Positions 45,437-56,395 of a stretch of DNA of 64,000 nt are shown piece after piece. The position numbers and the translations under genes were made by a program. Source of the DNA: Chlorophyllum brunneum (taxonomy: Eukaryota > Basidiomycota > Agaricomycetes > Agaricales > Agaricaceae); contig OY756144.1 in the NCBI GenBank assembly GCA_963576785.1, positions 1,860,001 through 1,924,000 of the forward strand, in the 5' to 3' direction. Each line of letters starts with the position of its first letter. Position 1 is the stretch's first letter. Under the pieces are notes generated by a model. It was not told the origin of the DNA. It ran no database searches and saw only the letters and a list, made by a program, of their open reading frames with translations.

Positions 45437-48400
45437 TGTCTTCACTCCCTAATGATCTTACGGCCAATCTTTCATTGCGCTATCGGACTTGCAGAACTAT
45501 TCTTTTTTTTTTCCTCCTTCGTCGAGTGCCTTGGTTAACGGTTTAACTGTCTTCACTATTCCCGTTCCGTTGATATCCAATGACTTTCTTTCTTCCCCTC
45601 TCCTTCGGCGGACTTGAGCTTCCCTTCCACTCTTTTCCAATCTCCTGTTCATTATTCATTGCATAATCTCGTCTGGGTGCCCCTTAGTTCGTACGTCCGA
45701 GTCGGAGACTATATCCTGCTTTAAACGCCCTCATACTATCCGTGTACCCCTGTTCCTCATGGGTGTCACCGATAGATATTTCGATTAATTTCGGCTTTAT
45801 CTCATCTTGTGTGTTACAAAAAAAGTTTCCCCTGATGTATGTAGTAGAGTAACACTTATACTAATATGTATTGATTTCCTCTCAGCTCCCGGTTAAGTGA
45901 GCAGGTCTGAGTAAGTGAACCAAGGGCTTGGGTCTTTAACTGGGTTCACCGTTTCTCACGAGGCGCTTCGTTGAATGGACCAACGGGTATGTAAAGGTCG
46001 TGAGACAACATAATGATAATGCGGGCTTCTCCATGTTTCTCCTCACTCTCAGTGCGGCGTGTAGGAAGGCACATCGATAGTTTCAATTGAAAACTACCGC
46101 AATTCACGGCACCCGCTCGGACCAAGTTACCACAGCCCCATCCTCTGCTCGGTTCGCTCACTGACGGGGAGCATGTTAACGTTACAGGTGATCCAAAAGG
46201 CAAAAGACTCATGATGATAAAAAGAAACTTGCGGAATCAGGGAGGAGCCTTCCGATCTGGAATAACGGCTTGTTTTCTCTGATACGCTTCGGTCGCGAGC
46301 GGGATGAGGAAACATTTGTTCCACAAAGTACATGTAACATTACAGAGTACTCCTGACTCAAAAATTGACAGAAATTGTCGACGGCCCTTTTCCTTGTAAA
46401 GGAAGTTACGATCCCTGCACTAGTTTGGGTTCAAAGGTTGGACTGGACGTGATTTCCCATCGGTTACAGATCGTCGATCGCTCACATTTCTTCCCCCTTT
46501 TTTCCAAACACGAAGGAGCGAGGTAATTCAAACCAAACTAAGGTGTGACGGCCAAGTGGAAAATCAAACACATCTTTTGCCACTCACGAAAGTCGATTGC
46601 ATCGGAAGAAATCAGCGATGGAGGAGCCCTCTGGATTATCAAAACTACCAAGGTTAAAGCGCTCTCACATCACCGGATGATCCTGGGCCTAGCCTCATGG
46701 TGACGAGGAAGGGTTGAATTTCCATAATGAGGTTGAATTTTCTTGGTTGATGGTTTCTGGTTTTGTTGTTTTGCCCATTTGTAAAAATACACGGTAGTGC
46801 CGCATAACGCGAGAATTGTAATTTATGGCCATCTAGGAGTTAAATTGATGCGATCCGCTGTTGACTATCTGACCGATGTACGTTCGCCGATGGCTTACAG
46901 TGCGTTCTTGACTCGAGGCTCGCGAAAGTTTCGCGTTCTTGAAGATTCTTCCCCCTCCAAGACTTCTGTGAGTAATAACACTGCAAAACGGGAAAGCTCG
47001 GACTCCGAACAATTCTCCATCGACCATCAGTGCATCATCGCGGGTTTCTGTTAGGATACACTTTTAGATTCGATGACTATCCATTCAGTTGCCCATCAGA
47101 TACCGCTCTGGACGGCGCCTGTGGCTGCTCGTTTCAATGGTCCCATCGTGCGCCACGGACTTGTGACGAAATCTCCGAGCGTACTGCGGCGCCCGGAGAG
47201 TATCAACGGTTGGAGGCGCAGTACGTACTGGCTAGCTAGTGGAACCAACCATGCACAATGGAGAGGTCGAGACTTGGGCAGGGGCGTGATGTGGGAGACC
47301 GATAGCAATCGTTGTGTGGTAAATGAGAAGATCGATATTTCCCCCTATGACCCAAGTCTCCACGCATAGCATCTACTTACGAAGCGGCTTGAGATTGATA
47401 CCCTCAGCCGTTCTCAATCCGAAGCACGCAGCGGTGACCTGGTCAGATGCCCCCCAATCTACCGCAGTCGGTTGGTTCTCCGCAATATCCCATTTCCTTA
47501 TTTTAGGTAAAGAACTTCGACCACTATACCCCAAAATTCTAAAAACCGCCCAGTGGCAAAGATCTTCTCGCTGGGTGTGATATCAGGTGCCATTCTGATT
47601 GGGTTGACCATAGAGTGCTGCTATACCACTACTCAGCCCAAGCCGCCACAAAGTGGATCGCAGCTTGGGCTGTATAGGACACCGGTAGCTTGATCCAAAG
47701 CAAGGTGGAACTGAGCAAATTAGACGGCGCGGACCAATCGAACCATCGTTGATGATGTCAATATTTTTAAAACGGTGAGAGCGTAGCTGAATCTGGCAGT
47801 TAGGCCGCTCCGCGCCCTCCCTCAACGGCTACTTAAGACTGTGTGAAACGCGTCCGAACTGCACGAGAATGGATATATTATGATGCGGACTTGGAGCATA
47901 AGAAAACAGCGTCGGAAGTTGTTCATGAGGGAGACATGCTCCCTCGCTCTTCATTAGTTGGTCACTTTATTCTTGGACCGCCTTCTTGCCGTCCAACACT
48001 CGAATTGGAAATATTCAGTGTTCAACCAGAACTACGGGTTCATGAATTTAGGACTCGCGGTAATGTTCGCTGTAGGTGTATCTACCTTGGGACCGCAGCA
48101 GTAAGCGCCGAGGTCGCTTAAGGATAGTCTTGCACCCGACGGCAGCGCCCAAACAGGTAGTTGACGGGCGATTATGGCGCTTCAAGGTTATTCCCCCATT
48201 GGGTGATTCAGGAGTACAACTCTATATAAGGTTGAGTAATGGGAGAAGCAGATGCATAATAAATGAAAGTGATTTGGAGGTTTGGTCACGATCCAAGGCC
48301 GGATTCGACCACAATTAAAAGAAGCTTCTGTCGAGGGATTTGCTTATCCGTTTGCAGGATACCCGCACTATAACAGTCATTCCCTGGTATTTCAACTTCT

Positions 48401-49324
48401 CATTGTGGTACCACCATCTAACTTTGGTGTGCTGCAGGGATTCCAAGCACAATCACAGATGGCCTTGAATACCAGCTACTATGACAACATTTGATGCGTT
48501 GATGAAACTTGGATGAGAAGCTCTTGATGCATAGCCTGCCAAGGTATTATTAGCCCAGTTACCACCGCTTACGATAAGGACGGAAGATGGTGATGTGATA
48601 GACAGATTGCATCCTGACGTGTGGGAACAGAAACACCAGCAGAGCACCATAATATAGCCGTCTTACCATAAAGGAGGGCCCTGCGGTCATCGCTGTATTG
48701 CCGAATTGATTTCTAGACCGTCGTCGATTGATTGTGTTCAAGTGAGATCGGCACACAGAATGCTTCACCATCCCCCGTTCTAGACGTTGTCTGGAGCACC
48801 TATGACTTCTGGGACTAAGTGAAGACTTGTCTCGCAGGAAAGTAATTAATAGAAACTAGAAACCAGACAGATTGGTTATCATCGTATCTGATGAGAAATA
48901 TGTGCGAGTTTGGGTGATAATACAGAGTCATCCGCCGAGACCGAGGAATTATGGTGGAAGATCGGGTCAACTTGATAAATCCGAATGGAATACCGTACCG
49001 GGTTTTTGGGGCATGCTTAGGGGGATAACGGACCAAGCAATCAGGATTCCATTCATTGTAGGTATTCTGTTCGTTTGCTTTCAATGGAGCATGTATTTAT
49101 GTGGAGCCCAATCTCTCACCTTTCAGTGCCTGTTTCGACGTCACGCTGGTTCCACTGATTCTGGTCATGAGGCGAAGAATCACCACACCAGCGGAGACGG
49201 AAGCATGGGTCTTGGCCAACGAGAGGTTTGATTCCAGCTAAGGGCTAAGGGCAGTGCGCAGATTTAGTTAGTATAAGGCACCTACACAGTCATGTCTATA
49301 GTGAGATAATCGTTAGTGCGGCGT

Positions 49325-49741
49325 CTAATAATGGTTCATCGGGGATGGAGGGAAAACCCATCCCTGGTATCTCCCTCGAACCCGGCACAATGCAGAGTCA
49401 GAAGCAATCTGATCGAAGTGGCTCAGCTGATCTCTCATCGTCTGAACGCATTGCATGGAGCCCAAAATAATTGCAGTACAGGACTCAAGTACACAAGTAC
49501 CTGTGAGAGGGGAGTAAGATTCAGAACCTTTCGTCAGAAGTTCGTCGGGTTGAGATGGGTCAACATTGGCTTGGTAAATAATGCGGGCCCCAGCCTCACG
49601 TATGATATGTGAAGGAGCAGTGTACGTAATCAGAAGAGTGAGTGTGGTTTGAACTTTGTGACTTACTGAGGTCCGGATGGTAATGTCTGTCACGTGACTC
49701 CTATATTGAAGAAAGACCGAGTGACGACCTAGATATTCCAA
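49325..49741 (-). CDS. Unassigned 138-codon ORF, possibly remnant of a decayed gene
   Basis: An uninterrupted frame starting MEYLGRHSVFLQYRSHVTDI, containing REAGARIIYQANVDPSQPDE and QTMRDQLSHFDQIASDSALC. The composition is protein-like and hydrophilic, but I recognise no family and found no confident splice partners. A further minus-strand frame 100 nt downstream (AKTHASVSAGVVILRLMTRI) might belong to the same old gene. It is equally possible that this is a chance frame. Confidence 0.2.
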   Translation of the reverse strand: MEYLGRHSVFLQYRSHVTDITIRTSVSHKVQTTLTLLITYTAPSHIIREAGARIIYQANVDPSQPDELLTKGSESYSPLTGTCVLESCTAIILGSMQCVQTMRDQLSHFDQIASDSALCRVRGRYQGWVFPPSPMNHY

Positions 49742-50951
49742 TTGCCAGCATTCATTAGGAGGGCATCGTCACTGACATCCATGACCTACTTGCGCTCAGC
49801 CCCACCCCCGTCCGGTCTCCCTCTAGTTCGCATCGGCAATTCGACGGCGAACAACCTTTCGATCAACGTCGGCTTTTTCCTGAAATGGAAAATGTACGCA
49901 TCTGGTCAGCTCCGAATTGCCTCCGTGGCACTGCGCACTGACATATTATGTCGAAAGATGGAGCTGAAATTCGTTCAACCTTAAACGGAGGCGGAATGTG
50001 GGATGTCAGTAGGGAAGTGTATTTTCTGTCTTGCCTCTTGTGCGTGATGTTCCTTCTTTAGTTTCGGACCTCGCGATAGGTCAAGAATCAATCAGCAATG
50101 ACACACAGCCCACATGTGAAGATTGGAAAAATAGTATCGAATCGCATAAACATATGAGTGGCTGGAACTAAATCTCGATTGTCCCAATCAGGGAGAGATT
50201 TCGAGCTGGTGATCCTCAGAGAGAAATAAAGATGGAATTTATGATACACATGTACGTCGTGCCTCGGCGAAGATAGAAAAAATCCCTCGTCCACTCCGAG
50301 TGTTGGTCAACATACCCCAGATTTACCATCTCTAAACATTAGCCCCCTCGGTGGTCGATGATTGCTGCCCATATGGTCCCACGTCCCATGTCTAACACTG
50401 GTCGGTCTGACTTTATCCTTCCGTGAGTGGGGCTCGTGGGCCACGTGTATATGTCGATCTCGTCGGAGACGATGTACCGTTGAGACGCAGGCATCCTTCA
50501 CTTTCGCTGGGAAAATACCGAGGGCTCAACTGTAGCGAGCTATTCATCGATAACACTACTGCCAGCATACGTGAAGGATGAGGACAGAAGGAAAAAGGTT
50601 GTTCCCCAGGGGTGTTTTCGTGTTGGATTGCCTAAACCTCCTAATCATACCAGTATGGTTTCTTCCTTCCGGCTTTTTTCCACGGTAAGTGGACCGCCCT
50701 GTACCATAAAGTTATATAAACACTCTACCTGCATTTACCGGTACAGCACAAAACGGAGAGTAGTACCATGGAAGGTCGAATGCGACCCTTGGTAACTCTT
50801 CCTAAAAGGTGTGAACATGAGATCAGCCCTCAATTTCGCCTGGGATACAAGACGTTGACCCGACAGTGGGAACGAAATCCACTTGTTTGGAATGATGGGA
50901 CGCCGTAATCTCTGTTGGGGTAAGAGGGAAAAAGTCGAAGATATATTATTG

Positions 50952-51154
50952 ACTGCTGGTAGTTCGGATTGGTTATCAGTTCGGATGGACATTTTGTATC
51001 CCCAGCAATTTTCAACGTGACCGCATCAGCATTTCACAGTAAGTACTGTAGCACATGTCGTTCACTTTGCATGTATTTTTATGCCTCGCATTGAAAATTT
51101 GCGGAAGGTATGAATGTTCGTCCGAACTGATAGCCAATCCGAACTATCAATAGT
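50952..51154. repeat. Imperfect inverted repeat, 69-bp arms, 65-bp loop
   Basis: The left arm 50,952-51,020 and the right arm 51,086-51,154 are reverse complements at roughly 80 percent. Both carry the core AGTTCGGATTGG then YTATCAGTTCGGA. The first 42 positions hold six differences, all transitions; inward the alignment needs small gaps. No coding signal or target-site duplication was clear. Confidence 0.7.
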
Positions 51155-51828
51155 AAGGGTACATCTAGGAAGCACAAGTGTGCCCAATGCCACTGAAATA
51201 TCATCAGCCGAAAGTGCCAGAATTGTGCTCGGGGCTCTATCCGAGAGCAAATACAACATCCTGTTATCCCCGACGACATCATATAAAGCACCCCTGTCGC
51301 TTAAGCTCCCATTCGTCCTTTCTCAGGATCTGATGGTAACATCGAGAGCCTAGAGAGTGGGGAACGGGGGAAGGGGCACATTTGCTAAACCCCATATGAG
51401 CGAGAGCTATGCCCGCGTGAATAGATTAGTACTAGGTTCAGAATGTACTAGCCAAATGAAAGTGGGAAACCAGGATGAGGCCTACTGGGCCCACTTTACT
51501 CATCTGAAGGGCAACTACTGGATCTGGTAGGGCCTGCAAGGATATAGGTCGGAAAATAAGCTGGCTCTGGGTAGGAACAAGCGCTCTCTGGCATAGCCGA
51601 GTTCGTTGTAGTCGCGGTGGTTGAGCGGAGCTGATATAGTAAGATATTACTGCATGGAAGGGTAGAGAGACATACTCAATGCAGTGGAAACGCACCCTAT
51701 GTAAGGAATGCGCACGTCGGATCGGGCACAGTGATCAGAACAATGATATCCGCGGAGAAACAAGTATAGCATTTGTGGAGGCCGGAACGAATCTTGAGGG
51801 TAGTAGTCTGCTGAATACACGGGGTGCC

Positions 51829-52917
51829 TCACATACCGCTAAAGGCCCAAGACGTAGTTTCATTCCCTATTCTCACAGCAATGTTTTCGACGTCAAATGA
51901 CCCGACCGCTTGGGAAGAAAGACGGCCCCCGAATTGGTGGTTTATCCTGGCGATCAGCCCCTCTGGAAGGCCAGGAATCGTTGTGAATTTAACTGGGACC
52001 TGAGGTTCCGAAGAGGTCCCATTTACCCCACCGAAACCGGGCGAGTCAATGGGATTGGACGTCGTCTCGCTAACAGCAGGACCAGACTCTATTTCCGTGT
52101 GGTGATCGAGGAGAGCCCATCCGATGGATGCATGAAAGCGAGGGCTGGAGTGATAACCACATTGGCGGAAGATTTGGAGCTGTGGCTCCAACTCAGTACA
52201 AAGCCGTTTCAGCTGGAAGACGTAACGACCCGAGTGTCAACGCCAGTGATAGTGTAACCGGAGGAGAGCAGACCTCATGGTGACCAGCGCCAATTTCCAT
52301 CGCCAGAAAGGTTCGTGTGCGCTCATCATTCTGTAGCTCCGCGAACGACGTGAAGGACAGAGTAAATCTGAAATTGGTTGTGGGTCATTTGGCTTGATTC
52401 AGCCACAGCGAGAGGAGTTATACTCACGACGAACGCTGTGCCAATTTCTTGACCGCTCGCCTCAATTCTTCTTTCTGATGGGCTCGGATGAAGATTGGGC
52501 GCGACAGGGATATATGGAGCTCCAGACGATGTTTTCTGCCATTTTGGCTGGAGATGAAACTGTGAAGCGACGGAACTGTTCGTTGTGCTTCAGTGACAAC
52601 CGCGTCCAGAAGGGAGAATAATGTCTGTGATCTAGGGATACTGATTGACACGTAGACATGGGCTGCCCAATTGCCGTCTACATGAGGTGTTGTCCTCGTG
52701 CGACCTTGGTGAAGTGCGGGGTTGTCTAGAGGGGTGGATACAACGAGATTGGCGGATAGGGCGGGGAGTGTCCTGTAGACACAGGGGAGCAGATACAGCT
52801 AGTTGGAAGATGAGAAAGAAAATGGTCTCACCGTTTCTTGGGAGGTGGAGGTTCGGCTGAGACCTCACCGTCGCTTGACGAGCCATAGTCTACAATGGCG
52901 CCGGCACATCTTTTCAT
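51829..52917 (-). CDS. USB1: USB1 U6 snRNA 3'-5' phosphodiesterase
   Basis: 2H-family exonuclease that trims the U-tail of U6 snRNA in the nucleus. Four exons join in frame (52,917-52,832; 52,772-52,428; 52,367-52,274; 52,212-51,829) to give 302 residues. MKRCAGAIVDYGSSSDGEVS, then EPPPPKKRTLPALSAN and VDGNWAAHVYVSISIPRSQT. The first catalytic motif is HISLSRPIFIR (HxS) and the second is PRFHASIGWALL (HxS). Between them lies FTLSFTSFAELQNDERTRTF. The end is QFGGRLSSQAVGSFDVENIA and WAFSGM, the typical USB1 C-terminus. Both HxS tetrads are intact. I chose the start at 52917 because it gives the conserved basic N-terminus and VDYGSSSD; an ATG inside exon 1 in another frame is wrong. Confidence 0.94.
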
Positions 52918-53033
52918 CTCGTGAACAAGGTGCGCCAACCTTAACCATGGTCTAGGAGTTTCTGATCCGACTCCGGGCCGAGTACCCCACATCTAACATG
53001 CAATTGTGATTACGGGTCCCAGTCCAGTTCGCG
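52918..53033. promoter_or_regulatory. 116-bp divergent promoter between USB1 and UreG
   Basis: The two start codons face away from each other with 116 bp between them, so the core promoters must overlap or be shared. No TATA box is evident. Confidence 0.6.
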
Positions 53034-54119
53034 ATGAGTGTTCAGTTTATCAACAACCTCGGAAGCTCTACAACAGAAGCTGCATCTTACTCACATTCCC
53101 ATGAACACGGGGGAGACCACGGGCACACCCATGAGCAACTAGATAATCCAGGTGAGTTACTGCCCCATCTTCCTCGGGTTCGATCGCTCACAGGGTTGAA
53201 GGCAAGTTCTCCGAGCGCGACCTACCGGACTATAGCGCACGAAGTTTCGAGGAGCGTGGTTTTACCATAGGTATTGGGGGGTGAGCCATTGCGGTTCTTG
53301 ATCTAATGTCAGAAGCACCAGTCTTATATCGACAGTCCGGTTGGGTCGGGAAAGACCGCCTTGACTTTGGCCTTGTGTCAGAAGTTGAGGAGAGAGTATA
53401 ACATCGGTTCGAGGCTTTCATCGAGCTATTAAAATATTGCAGGTCCACTGAAAAGTTTGGACCCCAGCGACCGTTACGAACGACATCTTCACTCGCGAAG
53501 ACCAGGAGTTCCTTATCAAGAACCGTGCCCTGCCTCCCACGCGTATTCTTGCTATTGAAACTGGTGGCTGCCCACACGCTGCGATCCGTGAAGACATCAG
53601 CGCCAACATGGGTGCCCTAGAAACGCTCCAGACAAAATTTGGCTGCCAATTGCTATTCGTGGAGAGTGGCGGTGATAATTTAGCTGCAAATTATTCTCGA
53701 GAATTGGCGGATTATATCATCTATGTGATCGACGTTTCAGTGAGTATTTAACTTTTTTTCATCAACAATGTGCATCTTAGTGATTGTCGCCTTACACAGG
53801 GGGGAGACAAAATTCCGCGCAAGGGTGGGCCTGGAATATCTCAGTCTGACCTTCTCGTCATTAACAAGGTAAGGGAACAATCTAGTTAAAGCTCCACGTT
53901 CTTCCGTGATACACCCCCTAGACTGACCTTGCACCTCACGTTGGCGCTTCTCTGGAAGTCATGGACCGAGATGCGAAGCTGATGCGAGGCGATGGCCCAA
54001 CTGTTTTCACCAGCGTCCGCAAAGGTCTTGGGGTTGACGACGTGGTTGATTTGATTCTGGCTGCTTGGAAAGCTGCAGGGAGTCCAGGAAAAACTGGGCC
54101 AGTTGAGGATGATCTTTAA
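53034..54119 (+). CDS. UREG: Urease accessory GTPase UreG
   Basis: Cytosolic SIMIBI GTPase that drives nickel insertion into urease. The N-terminus has a metal-binding His-rich leader, [16 protein letters not shown]. After introns the G1 loop reads [20 protein letters not shown], with the intron splitting GG/PVGSGKT (acceptor near 53,331). Then [40 protein letters not shown] (the CPH nickel-binding motif), [60 protein letters not shown] (the NKxD motif) and [20 protein letters not shown]. All GTPase and Ni motifs are intact. Length of about 280-290 residues fits fungal UreG. No urease structural gene or other accessory gene is nearby, so the cofactor pathway is dispersed as usual in fungi. 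Confidence 0.96.
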
Positions 54120-55008
54120 ATTCATTTACGTTACACGAAAATGACTAGTTGATCATCCCGGACCACTATGTGGGTTGATATAGTCCTTCTGTGTACACAT
54201 CAGGACATCGAATGTTTCACGTTATCCGAGTATGTTCAACGTTTCACCCTCGCAGGATGGGACGGCACCAATGTTCCAACCTCCACTAATTATCGCATCG
54301 TATCGCAGTCATAATTCGTCCTGGATTCGCAAAGATTCAGTAAGTTTCGGGGAGAGCACTCAATGTTCGCCCGTACCAACATTGGATGCGAGAGCGAAGC
54401 AAGAATTTTCTGCAAGCCGTCCTTGCAGGCTGTGTTTGAAACCATAGGAAGATTATGATAAAGAAGATCAGGGCCGCGGCGAGCATGTCTAAGAGCAGGA
54501 AATATGGTCGATGCTTGTCTGACAGAAGACCTGCCAGCTTATATGAGCGTCTGGGTATCCATCACCAGTGTTCGTGCTCTGTGAAGCTGTACGGGAATCC
54601 ATCGCGGCGTAAAACGATAGTCGATACATGAAACTTGGAGCGCCCGGTAATGCCAGCTCTACAACTAGGCTTATTGCTTCACTTGCAACGGAGGCCATGT
54701 TCCTCGAGCACGGAGGGTTGGTTTCACCGCAGTTGGTTCATACTCGGGAGGGAGAAATGGTCATGACTGCATCTGACGGCCAGCATTCTGCGCCCAACTG
54801 CTCTGGTGTACATGAGTCACATAGTAGTTTCGAGTGTAGTGCAATGATCCGCTGACATGGTTTGTGGATGATGGAATGCGCTGCTCCGGACGACCCTGAG
54901 TGTGGCTGGCCGAAGAGATGACGTTTGGATGAATACGGGCCCACGTGGATGACGGCTGGTGACGCTCTTGTCCAACTTATTCCTTAGCAGGCCCCTACTC
55001 AAACCACC
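54120..55008. other. Intergenic region without recognised gene
   Basis: It holds the UreG 3' UTR and the promoter of the Iwr1-like gene. Small frames (for example minus 54,489-54,698) have no recognisable motif. Confidence 0.45.
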
Positions 55009-56277
55009 ATGGACGTCGACCCCTCGGCGACTTCACAGTCATACACAATCCTACGTATCAAGCGGAAAAGGAACGAAGAGCCCCTGGACGCGCTAGGTGA
55101 TCCACAATACCAACAATTCTCTGAATACTCATTATGTGCCTCCAGTGGTCGAGTCTCGTGTTCGCCGAAAAAAGTCTCGCGGTGGTGTTGGCGTATTTCA
55201 GTATGCTCATACAGTGGAGGGTGGTGCTTGGAAAGACGAAAAGAGTCAGAAGGATATTCAGGTGAGCCTTCATCACATCTTTTGCTCGAGACTATAAGCC
55301 CAAGAACCTAGAATAAAATATCCCGACTGGCCAAGGAGGATGCCACAAAACTCCAGACAAAGTCGACGGTCCCACCTGTAGGACATGAAATCCCTGCTTC
55401 CCCGACACGCTCCAAGAGTGACCAAACCCCGCGGTATACCATCATTTCACCTGCCGAGCGGGAGCCTCCAAGAGAACGACAAGCTACCAACCCGTACGTC
55501 TGATTGTTCCTCTGAGTCGCCCTGGATATAACTCGCCCTCAGACCGAAAGTGTATTCGTCGAAAGACTTGCAAAATAACTCTCTTGACTTCCGAATGTAT
55601 GACGCTATCTTATCCAAACGGAAACCCATGCAAACCAGTGTCCCGGACCTCGAGATGGAAAAATTCCTACCGTTATTAAACGATTATCTGAAGAGTGAGT
55701 CTCTTTAATCAAACGCTAGTGTCGTCTGACCGGTTAGTATGAAGTCCACGACATCGTGCCCAGCTCAACGACTGATTCCATGACGATAGCGTCAAACACC
55801 AAGGGTAGCGCATCCGTTTCCGATGATGAGTCCGGTGATTACGTGTGGGACGTTTTCTATCACAGACCCGCAACTTTGAGTGAATGGAACTCAGTTGCCT
55901 CAAGAACCGGAACCCTGTGCGTTACAGCCCATGCTGTGTTCCAAACGATCTGTTGATTCCTCTTCCAAGTACCGGTCTACCTATCTCTGTACTCGGCTCT
56001 GATGAGTCAGATTCTGGTTCTGAAGCAGAGGACGAGGCTGATGAAGACTCAAATGGTGAGTGGAGTCATGGTTTCATTTCATGTTCCCTAAATCCTTCAG
56101 CGGAGGAATATTACAAGAATGATTACCCGGATGAGGAGACAGATTCAGAACCTGGGGATAGTGGTGCGATAAATTTCTCTATCCGAATTCATACCGTTCA
56201 TCCGTGCCCTAGACGAGTTTCACGAAAGATCCGATTATGACGAGATGATGAACGGCCCCAACGACGAGAACTCTTGA
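55009..56277 (+). CDS. IWR1: Iwr1/SLC7A6OS-like RNA polymerase II nuclear import factor
   Basis: Iwr1 binds assembled RNA polymerase II and carries its nuclear-localisation signal. MDVDPSATSQSYTILRIKRK with RNEEPLDAL is the family start (IKRKRxxEPLDAL). After an intron VVESRVRRKKSRGGVGVFQY and VEGGAWKDEKSQKDIQ follow. Middle exons give KRKPMQTSVPDLEMEKFLPL and LNDYLK. The signature DESGDYVWDVFYHRPATLSE is at about 55,820-55,880, then LPISVLGSDESDSGSEAEDE, and after an intron AEEYYKNDYPDEETDSEPGD, the conserved YPDEE box. The last exon, EFHERSDYDEMMNGPNDENS, ends at 56,277. The N-terminal basic cluster suits a bipartite NLS. Exon borders are read by eye. Confidence 0.9.
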
Positions 56278-56395
56278 TTTGATAATGTTACACCCCTAGA
56301 CGTGGATGTATGGTATTCACTACACAATACAAGTCACTTATTTTCTTGTAATAATTCCTCCAATACAGGAACGTGATATTTAACTGTGAACGTGT

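Larger units (their letters stand above)
45437..51828. other. Gene-poor 6.4 kb region
   Basis: I recognise no family in this stretch. The first 450 bp, pyrimidine-rich with a T run near 45,505, is likely the 3' UTR of the homeobox gene. Elsewhere short open frames end quickly in all frames. Noted items are a minus-strand ORF at 49,325-49,741, a frame LAKTHASVSAGVVILRLM at about 49,170-49,225 (-), a 9-bp inverted repeat AGCCCAAGC/GCTTGGGCT at about 47,637-47,680, and a long imperfect inverted repeat at 50,952-51,154. There is no transposase or reverse-transcriptase motif. Confidence 0.5.

Noticed and set aside
44823..45467. Minus-strand ORF of 214 codons
   Set aside because: Antisense to the last exon of the TALE homeobox gene.
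47637..47680. 9-bp inverted repeat AGCCCAAGC / GCTTGGGCT
   Set aside because: Too short to mean much alone; no associated element or terminator expected in a fungal intergenic region.
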